Of a stretch of 64,000 bases of DNA, positions 1-9,499 are shown piece after piece. Under the pieces are notes generated by a model. The model had not been told where the DNA came from, made no database searches, and saw only the letters and a list, made by a program, of their open reading frames with translations. Position 1 is the stretch's first letter. Every line of letters starts with the position of its first letter. Origin of the DNA: Chloroflexi bacterium HGW-Chloroflexi-8 (GTDB lineage: Bacteria; Chloroflexota; Anaerolineae; Anaerolineales; Anaerolineaceae); assembly GCA_002841995.1 (NCBI GenBank), contig PHBS01000002.1, positions 1 to 64,000 on the forward strand. Reading direction: 5' to 3'. The position numbers and the translations under genes were made by a program.

Positions 1-150
1 TCAGGTACTACCGGAGCAGCCTGTCTGGAATTTGGCCGAAAATTCGTGTTGATAGACAACAACCCCCAATCCATACAAATCATGGCGAAACGCTTTGCGG
101 ATGCTGAGATCGAATGGATTGGCTGCGAAGAAATTTTAGGACAAAAATGA
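1..150 (+). CDS. DNA methyltransferase (N6-adenine/N4-cytosine type), C-terminal fragment, truncated by window edge
   Basis: Frame 1 reads SGTTGAACLEFGRKFVLIDNNPQSIQIMAKRF...; SGTT-(x)n-GR-(x)n-D matches the SAM-binding motif I region of DNA MTases; TGA at 148-150. Confidence 0.7.
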   Translation, partial: SGTTGAACLEFGRKFVLIDNNPQSIQIMAKRFADAEIEWIGCEEILGQK

Positions 151-782
151 AAATCATTGATCTAAAAACCTGGAATCGTCGAGAGCATTTTAATTTCTAC
201 AACCGACTGGAATATCCGTATCTAAATATCACTGCCAACGTGAATTTGGATCGTTTAATCCCATGGATCAAAGCGAATGGGTACTCGGTATTTGCCACCA
301 TTGCTTATATTACAAGCCTGGCAGCAAATGAAATTCCTGAACTACGTTTACGAATACGTGGAAAACAGGTTGTGGAGCATGATGTTGTTCGTAGTTCATT
401 TACTGTTTTGGCAAACGACAAAACTTTTGGATTTGCCACTGTCGACTATGCGAATAATTTTTTGGTTTTTCATCAGCGAGTGCTGGATGCCATTCAAACA
501 ACCAGAGCAAATCCATCCATCAAAGACGAGCCAGGCAGGGATGATATGATCTTTTTAACCACCATGACCTGGGTATCTTTTACTCAAATCAGCCATCCTC
601 TACCTCTCAATCCCCCGGATTCATTTCCACGTATTACCTGGGGTAAGATTTTCAATCAACAAGACCAAATCCTCATGCCCCTTTCCCTGAATGCCAATCA
701 TGCGCTGGTGGATGGCTTGCATATTGGGCAATTCTTTGAGATTGTCCAAAAAATCATGAATGATTCGGAACAATTATCATAA
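147..782 (+). CDS. CatA-like O-acetyltransferase (chloramphenicol acetyltransferase family)
   Basis: ATGA overlap with upstream stop; C-terminal NHALVDGLHIGQFFE resembles the CAT catalytic HAxxDG motif. Confidence 0.8.
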   Translation: MKIIDLKTWNRREHFNFYNRLEYPYLNITANVNLDRLIPWIKANGYSVFATIAYITSLAANEIPELRLRIRGKQVVEHDVVRSSFTVLANDKTFGFATVDYANNFLVFHQRVLDAIQTTRANPSIKDEPGRDDMIFLTTMTWVSFTQISHPLPLNPPDSFPRITWGKIFNQQDQILMPLSLNANHALVDGLHIGQFFEIVQKIMNDSEQLS

Positions 783-966
783 AACCACAAGGTCTTTTGC
801 TATTGAACAATAATACCCAAATGTGACAATTTAATCTGAGGAAATTCAAAAATTGTGATTTAGGATTTTCTTATTCGAGCGACCCATTTGTATCTTAGGT
901 ATTTTTTATAAAAACAAAAGGGCAATGATTGGTGGGTTTTTAAATTATCTCTTTCGTAATAATTGG

Positions 967-1836
967 CTAAAAACCAGCCACCTCCGGAATAACTTCTTTA
1001 CCGATCCATTCAAGCGGTTTGATGGTGGCAATATCAGGAATATTTACGATGAGATGTTGGATACCGATCTGACTTAACTCCCGGCATTTCACAATCAAGT
1101 CCGTTGGGGTCATGTTTACGAAGGTATCCAGGGCGGTAATTTCAATTTCAGTGTAATTTCTACCCTCCAAATCACAATGATGCTTCAAAATATCTAGTTT
1201 GTGCGTCAATTCGTCTGTACCAAGACGGGCGAACAAATTGCAGGCATCCGCATATTTGGCAACCAGGTTTAGTGTTTTCCTTTCACCGCCTCCGCCAATA
1301 AGGATGGGAGGATGCGGTTTGGAGATGGGTTGGGGACTGTTTAGTGGCCTCTCCAAATGGAACTGCTTACCCGTGAATGGCGTTTCATCGCCGCTCCACA
1401 TAGCCTTGGCTATCATGAGAGCTTCTTCGAGTTGTTCGAAGCGTTCTTTAAGCGACGGAAAAGTAAACCCAAGTCCAACCGATTCAGACTCGTTCCAGGC
1501 AGCACCGATACCCAAATAAGCGCGTCCGCCGGAAAGGACATCCAGGGTAGTCACTTCTTTGACCAGTAAACCCGGATTACGGTAAATAACGCCAGTCACC
1601 ATCGTGCCTAACCGAGCTTTCTGCGTATGGGCAGCAATAAAATTCAAAGTACTGTAACTTTCGAGCATGGGTTCTTCCGGCTGACCAACACCGCGGATTT
1701 GAAAGAAGTGATCCATTACCCAAATGCTGGCGAAACCCAGCTGATCCGCTGTAGAACTAATTGTTGCAAGGCGTGGAGCGATTTCGACTGTGCTTCCCGG
1801 CCAGGTAAATGATGGAATTTGTAAACCAATTTTCAT
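967..1836 (-). CDS. LLM-class (luciferase-like, probably F420-dependent) oxidoreductase
   Basis: MKIGLQIPSFTWPG...SIWVMDHFFQ...RARLGTMVTGVIYRNPGLLVKEVTTLDVLSGGRAYLGIGAAWNESE, typical of the family. Confidence 0.88.
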   Translation of the reverse strand: MKIGLQIPSFTWPGSTVEIAPRLATISSTADQLGFASIWVMDHFFQIRGVGQPEEPMLESYSTLNFIAAHTQKARLGTMVTGVIYRNPGLLVKEVTTLDVLSGGRAYLGIGAAWNESESVGLGFTFPSLKERFEQLEEALMIAKAMWSGDETPFTGKQFHLERPLNSPQPISKPHPPILIGGGGERKTLNLVAKYADACNLFARLGTDELTHKLDILKHHCDLEGRNYTEIEITALDTFVNMTPTDLIVKCRELSQIGIQHLIVNIPDIATIKPLEWIGKEVIPEVAGF

Positions 1837-2555
1837 GTATACCTCTCATTCAAAACGAATGGATCAACTTTACTCCAAAATCTCGGGATTCCACACCAGG
1901 TATATTTGTGGTCATTTTCGTTGAAACCAAGGAAAAATTTGATACCAAACTTTCTTAAGTGTACCAATTTTCTTGTCGCTCTGCATATTTTTTTATCACC
2001 TTTTATACAAGACCGAATGTTCAGAGACAATTTCAACCCCTCCCCTTAAATAAAAACTGCCCAGGTCAATTAAGAGGAAAAAATATAAAACTCATCTACA
2101 AAAATTGATTTTTCCGAGGGCAATATCGTTATATTTCATATCGTTTTGATGGTCTTTTCAAACATAAATAAATACATCAATCGGAAGATCCTGATTTGAT
2201 GTCTGTATTCTAAGATGTGAAGAAAATAAAAATGACCGACAAAAGACATCTTCGTTTGAAAGACTATTTCATGTTGCCACAATTTTGTATATATTAGGCG
2301 AATCCAATTTATGTAAAAAAAATCTTATTGTTATATTAATCCTGACTAACACACTGTGATTATCAAAGTTGACCTGTTTTTGGACAGAAATGTCCATTCT
2401 TACTTTCACTCAGAAATTGAAAACCAAACTTGTAAAACCTGTTGTTTCAGATCAAAACGAGTAATTTATTTTTCTCTTAAATAATAGACATGGAATGTAG
2501 AATGTCGAATATACAAAAAAATTTGCATATCCAGAAACTTAAGATAGAATATTAC

Positions 2556-2577
2556 TTACTAACCGTTCGGTAAGTAA
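2556..2577. promoter_or_regulatory. Putative TetR-family operator (near-palindrome TTACTAACCGTTCGGTAAGTAA)
   Basis: 22-bp near-palindrome (9 of 11 pairs complementary) about 30 bp upstream of an MFS gene that is followed by a tetR gene; fits TTACTnACCGnnCGGTnAGTAA. Confidence 0.75.
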
Positions 2578-2606
2578 CATTTTATAAGGAACAGGAATTT
2601 TATAAC

Positions 2607-3995
2607 ATGGAAGTAAAAAAACGAAATCAAGTCTTGATGGTGCTCTTTTTTGGCGTTTTAATGGGCGCGCTGGATATTGCAATTGTTGGTCCGGCACTGC
2701 CCGCGATTCGCGCTCAATTTCAAATATCGGAACGTGCACTTAGTTGGATTTTTTCAATTTATGTCTTATTTAACTTAATTGGCACGCCATTGATGGCAAA
2801 ACTATCCGATCTTTATGGCCGCAGAAATATTTATGTAATTGATGTGGCTTTATTTGCAATTGGCTCGTTGTTCATTGCCTTCTCACAAACTTTTTGGGTT
2901 GTGTTGCTGGGACGAGCCATTCAAGGGTTTGGTGCAGGCGGAATTTTCCCGGTTGCTTCAGCCGTCATTGGTGATACTTTCCCGGTGGAGAAACGCGGTA
3001 GTGCTTTAGGGTTGATTGGTGCCGTATTTGGCATTGCATTTATTATTGGTCCAATTTTAGGCGGCGTGATTCTTTCTATTGCAAATTGGAACTGGCTATT
3101 TTTGATCAATATTCCCATCGCAGCTTTTGTTATTTTCTTAAGCATACGGCTTTTACCAACCACTCGCCCGGAAACTGTCGGTTCGTTTGACTGGAAAGGA
3201 ATGCTTGTTCTGGCAATCTTATTAGCTTCTTTTGCTTTTGGGATTAATCAACTGGATACAGCCCGGATCTTTTCCAGTTTACTTAGTACTTCAGTCTTAC
3301 CCTTTTTGATCCTTTTTCTGGTCTTATTACCAGTTTTTATCTGGATTGAAAGAAAAGCCAAAAATCCTATCCTGCCGTTATCTCTTTTCGACAGAGCCCA
3401 ACTCAGGCTTGGTAATGCACTTTCCTTTGGAGCTGGAATCATCGAATCATCCCTGGTTTTCATGCCAACACTGGCGGTTTTCGCTTTTGGGATCAAAGAA
3501 TCTTCCGCCAGTTTTATGCTAATGCCCCTGGTTTTAGCGATGTCGGTCGGCTCTCCTTTAGCCGGGCGTTTCCTCGATAAATTTGGTTCAAAAACCGTTT
3601 TAACCGTCGGGACATTCTTAGCTGCCACAGGCACATTGTTATTAAGCTTTTTTGCGTCAACTTACGTTATGTACTATGTCTCAACTATTTTAATTGGGTT
3701 AGGACTTTCAGCATTGTTAGGTGCACCTATACGGTACATTATGCTAAGCGAAGCAAAACCATCTGAAAGATCTGTAGCCCAGGGAATTGCCAACGTATTT
3801 ATCAGTGTCGGGCAGCTTATTGGTAGTGCTACCGTCGGAGCAATGGCTGCATCTGGCACAAATCCAGTATTAGGTTACAGTTCGGGTTATCGTTTTATCG
3901 GTATCATTGGTGTTGGTTTAGTCATCTTAACTTTTTTTCTAAAAAGCCAGAAATCCGAAAAAGAAACTGTTCAATCCAATCTGGCAACGCTGTAG
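2607..3995 (+). CDS. MFS drug-efflux transporter, DHA2 (EmrB/QacA-like) family
   Basis: 462 aa multi-TM; GALDIAIVGPALPAI, LSDLYGRRNIY, GRAIQGFGAGGIFPVASAVIGDTFP motifs. Confidence 0.9.
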   Translation: MEVKKRNQVLMVLFFGVLMGALDIAIVGPALPAIRAQFQISERALSWIFSIYVLFNLIGTPLMAKLSDLYGRRNIYVIDVALFAIGSLFIAFSQTFWVVLLGRAIQGFGAGGIFPVASAVIGDTFPVEKRGSALGLIGAVFGIAFIIGPILGGVILSIANWNWLFLINIPIAAFVIFLSIRLLPTTRPETVGSFDWKGMLVLAILLASFAFGINQLDTARIFSSLLSTSVLPFLILFLVLLPVFIWIERKAKNPILPLSLFDRAQLRLGNALSFGAGIIESSLVFMPTLAVFAFGIKESSASFMLMPLVLAMSVGSPLAGRFLDKFGSKTVLTVGTFLAATGTLLLSFFASTYVMYYVSTILIGLGLSALLGAPIRYIMLSEAKPSERSVAQGIANVFISVGQLIGSATVGAMAASGTNPVLGYSSGYRFIGIIGVGLVILTFFLKSQKSEKETVQSNLATL

Positions 3996-4028
3996 ATGTC
4001 GGGTTTTGATAAGAAAGAAGGAAACCAA

Positions 4029-4652
4029 ATGAGTGAGCCAACGCTGGAACTAAATGAGACATCTGTTTCCAAAGAAAAGAACTTATCCGGACGTGACCTG
4101 ATTATTCAGTCTGCCACACAACTTTTCGTGGAAAAAGGGTTCAATGGGGTTTCAATGCGGGAAATTGCAGAAACCAGCCATATGACAAAAGCTGCACTTT
4201 ATTATCACTTCCAGGATAAAGAAGCACTAACCAGCCAGATATTCGTCGATTATTTTTCGGAAATCGAATTGGACATTCAAAAGATTCTGGAACAACCCTC
4301 ATCAGTAAGGGAAAAAACAGCCCAATTTGTGGCAAAAATTATGAACCAGAGTCCTGAAAAATTAGGGGTTATCCATTTAATTTTTATCGAATCTTCACAC
4401 TTGGGGATAAAATTTCGTCAGGAAATTGGACAAAAATATCACACGCTTTTTTTAGGTAGCATTGAGAACCTTTTAAAAGATGGAATCGAACAAGGCGAAA
4501 TACGAGACCTGGATATCAAACAAACTGCTCAGCTGCTTTTTGGTATGATGTATTCTTATTTTCACCCGCAACAACCTAAATACCCGGAAGAAATCCAAAA
4601 GTCCACAGATTTGGTCCTGCAAATTTTCTTCGAAGGGGTTGAAAAAAGATAG
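4029..4652 (+). CDS. TetR/AcrR family transcriptional regulator
   Basis: HTH SATQLFVEKGFNGVSMREIAETSHMTKAALYYHFQDKEAL; start placed at ATG 4029 after AAGGAAACCA. Confidence 0.9.
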   Translation: MSEPTLELNETSVSKEKNLSGRDLIIQSATQLFVEKGFNGVSMREIAETSHMTKAALYYHFQDKEALTSQIFVDYFSEIELDIQKILEQPSSVREKTAQFVAKIMNQSPEKLGVIHLIFIESSHLGIKFRQEIGQKYHTLFLGSIENLLKDGIEQGEIRDLDIKQTAQLLFGMMYSYFHPQQPKYPEEIQKSTDLVLQIFFEGVEKR

Positions 4653-4665
4653 CTCAATTAAAAAC

Positions 4666-4700
4666 AAACACCGGTCACAGTATCTGTAACCGGTGTTTTT
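4666..4700 (+). terminator. Rho-independent terminator after tetR
   Basis: AAACACCGGT (4666-4675) pairs with ACCGGTGTTT (4689-4698), followed by Ts. Confidence 0.85.
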
Positions 4701-4878
4701 GCTGACTTCTCCCCTGTTCCCCAGAATCAGCATAAGGATTTGGCAGGAGAATGGGATTGTAAAAACTATGTTTCAGTATACAATACACGAAAGATGATTT
4801 CAATCCTCAAAATCTCTATTTTTTGATCGAGTTATTCTAAGATTTAAAATTTATTCATTCAAATAGGTATTCATTCCC

Positions 4879-5646
4879 ATGCTTGACCCAAATATTCCAC
4901 TATTAGAATTTGATCCAGCCCCACGTGCAATCATCAATCCAGACATGATAAACCACCGCATAGATGCTCCCAAAAAAGCAGTGCCATGCTTCTTTTTCGA
5001 TATTATCGAACAACTTAAACTAGAGGGACGGCTCGAATTGTTCGAGAATTTACATTCCGAAATGGGACCCTTACCTATTTATCAATATATAACAAATGGA
5101 CATCCTATTCTGGTCTACCAGGCTGGTTTGGGCGCTGCCTTATCGGCTGGCATCCTGGAAGAAGTGATCGCCATGGGTGCAAACCAATTCATTGCTTGTG
5201 GCGGCTGCGGTGTTCTGGATGACCATGTTGATGTGGGGCATCCGTTCATTATCACCAGTGCAGTACGGGACGAAGGGGTGTCCTATCACTACCTGATGCC
5301 ATCCCGTGAAGTGAATGCCCATGAAGATGCGATTCGAGTGCTCAAAATGACCCTTGACCAACATCATTTACCATACAATCTCACAAAAACATGGACGACT
5401 GACGCCATTTATCGCGAAACTGCAGATAAACGCGCCAAAAGAATTTCTGAAGGGTGTGAAATTGTTGAAATGGAAGCGGCAGCATTTTTTGCCGTTGCTA
5501 AATTTCGAAAAGTAATTTTTGGCCAAATCGTTTACGGGGGAGACCTGGTCAAACCAGAAAACTGGGATGGTCGAAAATGGAACAGCCGCAATGCTACCCG
5601 CAGATTGTTATTCGACCTGGCTGTGGAAGCAGTGCTTCAACTTTGA
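4879..5646 (+). CDS. Nucleoside phosphorylase (PNP/UDP family)
   Basis: HPILVYQAGLGAALSAGILEEVIAMGANQFIACGGCGVL...CEIVEMEAAAFFAVAKF. Confidence 0.85.
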   Translation: MLDPNIPLLEFDPAPRAIINPDMINHRIDAPKKAVPCFFFDIIEQLKLEGRLELFENLHSEMGPLPIYQYITNGHPILVYQAGLGAALSAGILEEVIAMGANQFIACGGCGVLDDHVDVGHPFIITSAVRDEGVSYHYLMPSREVNAHEDAIRVLKMTLDQHHLPYNLTKTWTTDAIYRETADKRAKRISEGCEIVEMEAAAFFAVAKFRKVIFGQIVYGGDLVKPENWDGRKWNSRNATRRLLFDLAVEAVLQL

Positions 5647-5764
5647 GATGTTAATAAAAATGTCAAAGACGATTTGAAAAAAATCGATTTTTTACACAAA
5701 AACAGAACGATGAATCTCGGTTAATCTTTATTTTGTCGTTTTACGCCGGATTCAGTAGTCCTTT

Positions 5765-5940
5765 AAAGTAAGAACCGCCTGCGAAAGAGGAGGCGGTTCT
5801 ACCTTGATTGCTGTGGCATATTCCTTATCGAGTGATCAGGAGGTATGCCACAGCCGTACGTTGACTACAATCAGTCATGGACATCACCTCCTCTTTCAAA
5901 GAATGGTGAATTTTATTGGGATGCTTCCATCCACTAAAGT
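5765..5940 (-). ncRNA. Candidate structured leader-like RNA with internal 17-codon ORF and terminator-like hairpin
   Basis: Promoter at 5941-5969(-); hairpin GGATG/CATCC; RBS GAAAGAGGAGGTGAT; ORF 5825-5878(-); stems CTGTGGCATA/TATGCCACAG and AGAACCGCCT/AGGCGGTTCT; RBS perfectly complementary to CCTCCTCTTTC in the last hairpin. Confidence 0.6.
5825..5878 (-). CDS. Putative leader peptide MTDCSQRTAVAYLLITR
   Basis: ATG preceded by AGAGGAGGTGATGTCC; 17 codons then TAA; lies within structured RNA. Confidence 0.45.
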   Translation of the reverse strand: MTDCSQRTAVAYLLITR

Positions 5941-5969
5941 AGTATGGCATAGTTTTTTTATTTTGTCAA
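5941..5969 (-). promoter_or_regulatory. Sigma70-type promoter TTGACA-N17-CATACT
   Basis: Minus strand TTGACA (5964-5969), 17-bp spacer, CATACT (5941-5946). Confidence 0.7.
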
Positions 5970-6016
5970 TTAAGTTAAATTTAATAATTCCCTGGTTTTG
6001 AAAAGATAATTTTGAA

Positions 6017-7234
6017 TTACCAATCCGGCATGAACGTAAAGCGAAACGCGCCATCTTTCTGTTGCTCTAAAATGGAGTTGTAAGCCAGAACCTCCACCCA
6101 GGTGTTGCCAGGTTTTAGTGGAAATGGTGTGCCATCGGCATTCAGCAAAGTTAGCACAGAGGATTCTGTTTGTCTTGACCAGGTTACTTCGTACAGCATC
6201 CCATCCCGAAGAACAAAAGCCTTGCCAGTTCCTAAAAGACTGACATCGAGTACTTCCACGCTGGGACGCGTATCAATATCTGTGTGACGAACATAAATAA
6301 CCACTACATTATCAGCCAGAATCGGCGAATTTGTATTTCGGTCAACTAGCTGCAAATATTTTTCCTGATCCGGGCTATAAGCATTATCTTCATCTGAAAA
6401 ACGGGCATATTCTTGAGTTGCCGGGTCGTAATCCCAGCGATTGTAGATTGCGCTGGAAAAACGAACATAGGTGGATTCTGATTCCTTACCCCCATCCGGT
6501 TTCTGCATCTGAAAGAACATACCTTCTAAATTGGGTCGGGTATTATCGATTCCCATCCTCTGAGTATAAGCATTGACCTGGGAAGTGTCCGCCACTTCAT
6601 AATTACGGGAATTTGGTTCGATACGAGATATAACACCTATTGTATTTGAGCTCTCAATCATCAGCCGTTGATAGAATTCTGAACTAACCAGACGGTTATA
6701 GGTTCCTTCATATGCACTGCCGAATATGAACATTGCGCCATATCCACGGACCAAATTGATATCAAATAAACGTGCAGAACGAATTGGGCCAACCTGTTTG
6801 GAATCATCCCCAAAATATAATGCAGCAAAACGAGTCGTCCCAAGCTCTGTGTAATATTCATAAACGATATCAGCAGATGTGAGTCCCCATTGGGGTCGAT
6901 CTGAACGAGGCAGATTTTCAACTTTGACAAGGACGGGGCGACGATTCATCATGGATGGATCTTTCAATTCCAGACCAGTGAGCGGATTGATATTGGATGG
7001 AAAACCTGTTGGGCCATATCCTTCAAGCGGATAAGAAGGCGTAGGTGTGGATGTTGGAGGGAGTTGGGTGGCTGTGGGTTCCAGGGTTGGAGTATTTGTT
7101 GAAGGCTGTAACGCAGTTGGTGTGGCGGGGACAGGCGAAGGAGTTGACATGACTGGCGTGGGTGAAGGCACAATTGCAGTACAACCTATTATAAATAACA
7201 TTGCAAATATCATGACTTTACGAAAAATCTTCAT
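6017..7234 (-). CDS. DUF3048 (YerB-like) lipoprotein
   Basis: Lipobox-like FIIGC; RPVLVKVENLPRSDRPQWGLTSADIVYEYYTELGTTRFAALYFG...GPIRSAR; Thr/Pro-rich linker. Confidence 0.88.
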   Translation of the reverse strand: MKIFRKVMIFAMLFIIGCTAIVPSPTPVMSTPSPVPATPTALQPSTNTPTLEPTATQLPPTSTPTPSYPLEGYGPTGFPSNINPLTGLELKDPSMMNRRPVLVKVENLPRSDRPQWGLTSADIVYEYYTELGTTRFAALYFGDDSKQVGPIRSARLFDINLVRGYGAMFIFGSAYEGTYNRLVSSEFYQRLMIESSNTIGVISRIEPNSRNYEVADTSQVNAYTQRMGIDNTRPNLEGMFFQMQKPDGGKESESTYVRFSSAIYNRWDYDPATQEYARFSDEDNAYSPDQEKYLQLVDRNTNSPILADNVVVIYVRHTDIDTRPSVEVLDVSLLGTGKAFVLRDGMLYEVTWSRQTESSVLTLLNADGTPFPLKPGNTWVEVLAYNSILEQQKDGAFRFTFMPDW

Positions 7235-7449
7235 TCAAAGCACCACCTTTACTTGAACAAATGAGAGCAAAAAAAGGAACATAAATCAAAATCATACCTT
7301 AATTCAAACAAAATGCCAAATCATGGATTTTCAAGCAGACAAATATGAATGGCAAAAACCAAACTTTATTCTTGACGAACAATCACTTGAATTTGTTCCA
7401 TTTTTATTGAATACTTGCTCTCAAATCCTGAAGCCACTATAATCACCCC

Positions 7450-8259
7450 ATGCAAATCAAAGGAAATCCATTAACTAAATCTCGGATTGGCAAAACCCTT
7501 CTTATTCTAACCTCACTAACAATAACGATCCTGTGGTTAAACTATGCGCCTTCGGGTTTACTTGGAAAAATGGATGCAATCGGGTATGCTGTCTGTCACC
7601 GAATTGATTTAAGGTCTTTCCATTTGGGTGAACGTGCCCTGCCGTTGTGTTCACGTTGTTCAGGGATGCATCTGGCCACATTATTGGGATTGGTTTTCCA
7701 ACTTCAATTTGGCAAGAAAATTAAAATGCCACCGAAATGGATATTGGTTGTACTCGGTTTTTTCGCATCCGCTTTTGCCCTGGATGGTCTGAATTCGTAT
7801 CTGAATTTCTTTCCAAATTCAATTTGGATTTATGAGCCACATAATTGGTTGCGTTTACTCACTGGTTCAGGACTTGGCTTGGGTATTTCACTTGTTCTCT
7901 ATCCGATTATCAATCAAACACTTTGGAACAATTGGGAAGATGGAGCAGCCGTATCAAATTGGAAAACTTTTGTTTTGCTCCTCTCATTGACAGCCCTGTT
8001 GGACTTGGCGATCCTTTCTGAAAACCCAATCGTCTTGTACCCTTTAGCAATTCTCTCTGGTTTGGCTGTTTTATTTGTTCTTACCTTGTGCTATTCTTTG
8101 CTCATCAGTATGTTGATAAAAAAAGAAAATTCTTATCCTGGTTGGAAGGCAGCTTGGATACCAATTCTGGCAGGTTTCACAATAGCTGTTTTTCAGACAT
8201 ATGTTGTTGACATCCTGCGTTTTTCTATTACACAAACCTGGGGTGGTTTTATTTTTTAG
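7450..8259 (+). CDS. DUF2085 family membrane protein
   Basis: CHRIDLRSFHLGERALPLCSRCSGMHLATLLG Cys/His signature, multiple TM. Confidence 0.85.
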   Translation: MQIKGNPLTKSRIGKTLLILTSLTITILWLNYAPSGLLGKMDAIGYAVCHRIDLRSFHLGERALPLCSRCSGMHLATLLGLVFQLQFGKKIKMPPKWILVVLGFFASAFALDGLNSYLNFFPNSIWIYEPHNWLRLLTGSGLGLGISLVLYPIINQTLWNNWEDGAAVSNWKTFVLLLSLTALLDLAILSENPIVLYPLAILSGLAVLFVLTLCYSLLISMLIKKENSYPGWKAAWIPILAGFTIAVFQTYVVDILRFSITQTWGGFIF

Positions 8260-8267
8260 GAGGAAAA

Positions 8268-8825
8268 ATGGATGTTTTAGGAATATTCTCGGCATTTGGG
8301 CTTTCTGCCAGTGCTGGCTTAAATGCCTATATACCATTATTGGTCGTTGCACTACTGGCACGGTTCACTGATTTGATTAAATTAAAAGCGCCTTGGGATG
8401 CACTGGCCTCCTGGTGGATTATCGGAATATTACTTTTTCTTTCGTTAATAGAATTTTTTGCAGATAAATTCCCGGCAGTAAATCATGTAAACGATATTAT
8501 TCAATCCATTGTTCGTCCCACTGCTGGTGCAATTGTATTTGCTGCCAGTGCAAATGTACTCACAGATATTTCGCCCATACTTTCACTGGCTTGTGGGTTG
8601 TTTGTTGCCGGCGGAGTCAACGCTGTTAAAACTTTTGCAATCCGGCCTGCTGTGACGGCCACAACAGCCGGCGCAGGTAATGTGCCGGTTAGTTTTTTAG
8701 AGGATGTTTTATCAACAATTGTCTCTGTTTTGTCAGTGATTCTACCCATACTCATCGTTGTTTTACTGATCATTGTCATTGGCTGGTGGATTTCTCGAAA
8801 AGAAAGCCAACGTACCCGCGTTTAG
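8268..8825 (+). CDS. DUF4126 family membrane protein
   Basis: GLSASAGLNAYIPLLVVALLARF...EFFADKFPAVNHVNDIIQSIVRPTAGA. Confidence 0.85.
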   Translation: MDVLGIFSAFGLSASAGLNAYIPLLVVALLARFTDLIKLKAPWDALASWWIIGILLFLSLIEFFADKFPAVNHVNDIIQSIVRPTAGAIVFAASANVLTDISPILSLACGLFVAGGVNAVKTFAIRPAVTATTAGAGNVPVSFLEDVLSTIVSVLSVILPILIVVLLIIVIGWWISRKESQRTRV

Positions 8826-8937
8826 ACCCGAATTTTCTAAAAAGTTCTTATAAATAGTTTCACTTTGGTCATTTATTTGTATACTAAAGTTAAATGTTTT
8901 CATTTATTCAATTTTTTTCACTTAGAGGAGAATTAAA

Positions 8938-9363
8938 ATGGACTCTGACCAAAACAATGATATGACGGTGCCCGCACCACAAGAACCTTTGAATCCAGAT
9001 GCTTTCCAGCCGCAATCCAACCAGCTGATTGATGTACCCAATTATTCTTCCTCACCGGTTCAAAATGAGCCGGTTGTTCAACAGGAAGTACCAAGTTATT
9101 CATCTGCTCCAATTCAGGGTGAGCCAGTCCTCAATCAGGAAGTCCCAAGCTATCGCGCATCAGAATACAACCCCCCTCCTGCCAAAAAAGATAATAAGAA
9201 GATTTGGATAATTGTTCTGATCGTTCTGGCAGTTTTATGCTGTTGTTGTATCGTAATTGGTGTATTAACCTATCGTGCAGTTGGCAGCCTTAATCCCCAG
9301 GATTGGCAGGATATGCTTGATCAGTACGGTCGCATAATCCAGCTTGCTCCAACTTTTATGTAA
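8938..9363 (+). CDS. Hypothetical single-pass membrane protein with N-terminal 18-aa repeats
   Basis: AGAGGAG RBS; VPNYSSSPVQNEPVVQQE/VPSYSSAPIQGEPVLNQE repeats; TM IWIIVLIVLAVLCCCCIVIGVL. Confidence 0.75.
   Translation: MDSDQNNDMTVPAPQEPLNPDAFQPQSNQLIDVPNYSSSPVQNEPVVQQEVPSYSSAPIQGEPVLNQEVPSYRASEYNPPPAKKDNKKIWIIVLIVLAVLCCCCIVIGVLTYRAVGSLNPQDWQDMLDQYGRIIQLAPTFM
9034..9153 (+). repeat. 54-nt tandem repeat (about 2.2 copies) within CDS
   Basis: In-frame units 9034-9087 and 9088-9141 plus a partial third. Confidence 0.75.
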
Positions 9364-9450
9364 TCTGGTCAATAACCACTGTTTAGTCTAACCCAGTAAC
9401 TTGACATCAGAATCCGTGAATTAATTCGGGTTGTAATGGATTGAAAAAGA

Positions 9451-9484
9451 AAAAGGTCATGAATCCAAAATCATGACCTTTTGT
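9451..9484. terminator. Bidirectional terminator between convergent genes
   Basis: AAAAGGTCATGA (9451-9462) / TCATGACCTTTT (9471-9482). Confidence 0.8.
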
Positions 9485-9499
9485 TATTATTGAAAAAAT

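Noticed and set aside
1833-2036. 67-aa ORF on minus strand upstream of the LLM oxidoreductase gene
   Set aside because: No RBS or recognisable domain; short; probably chance in AT-rich DNA.
2040-2550. 500-bp AT-rich intergenic region with a small GGACA/TGTCC hairpin
   Set aside because: Arms only 5 bp and no promoter or terminator logic could be supported.
3248-3634. Long opposite-strand ORFs inside clear genes (e.g. 3248-3634, 15886-16557, 10141-10566, 30736-31212)
   Set aside because: They mirror strongly supported genes, have biased or low-complexity composition and no recognisable motifs.
5804-6001. 65-aa plus-strand ORF across the structured region
   Set aside because: No RBS; the minus strand has a far better promoter/RBS/small-ORF explanation.
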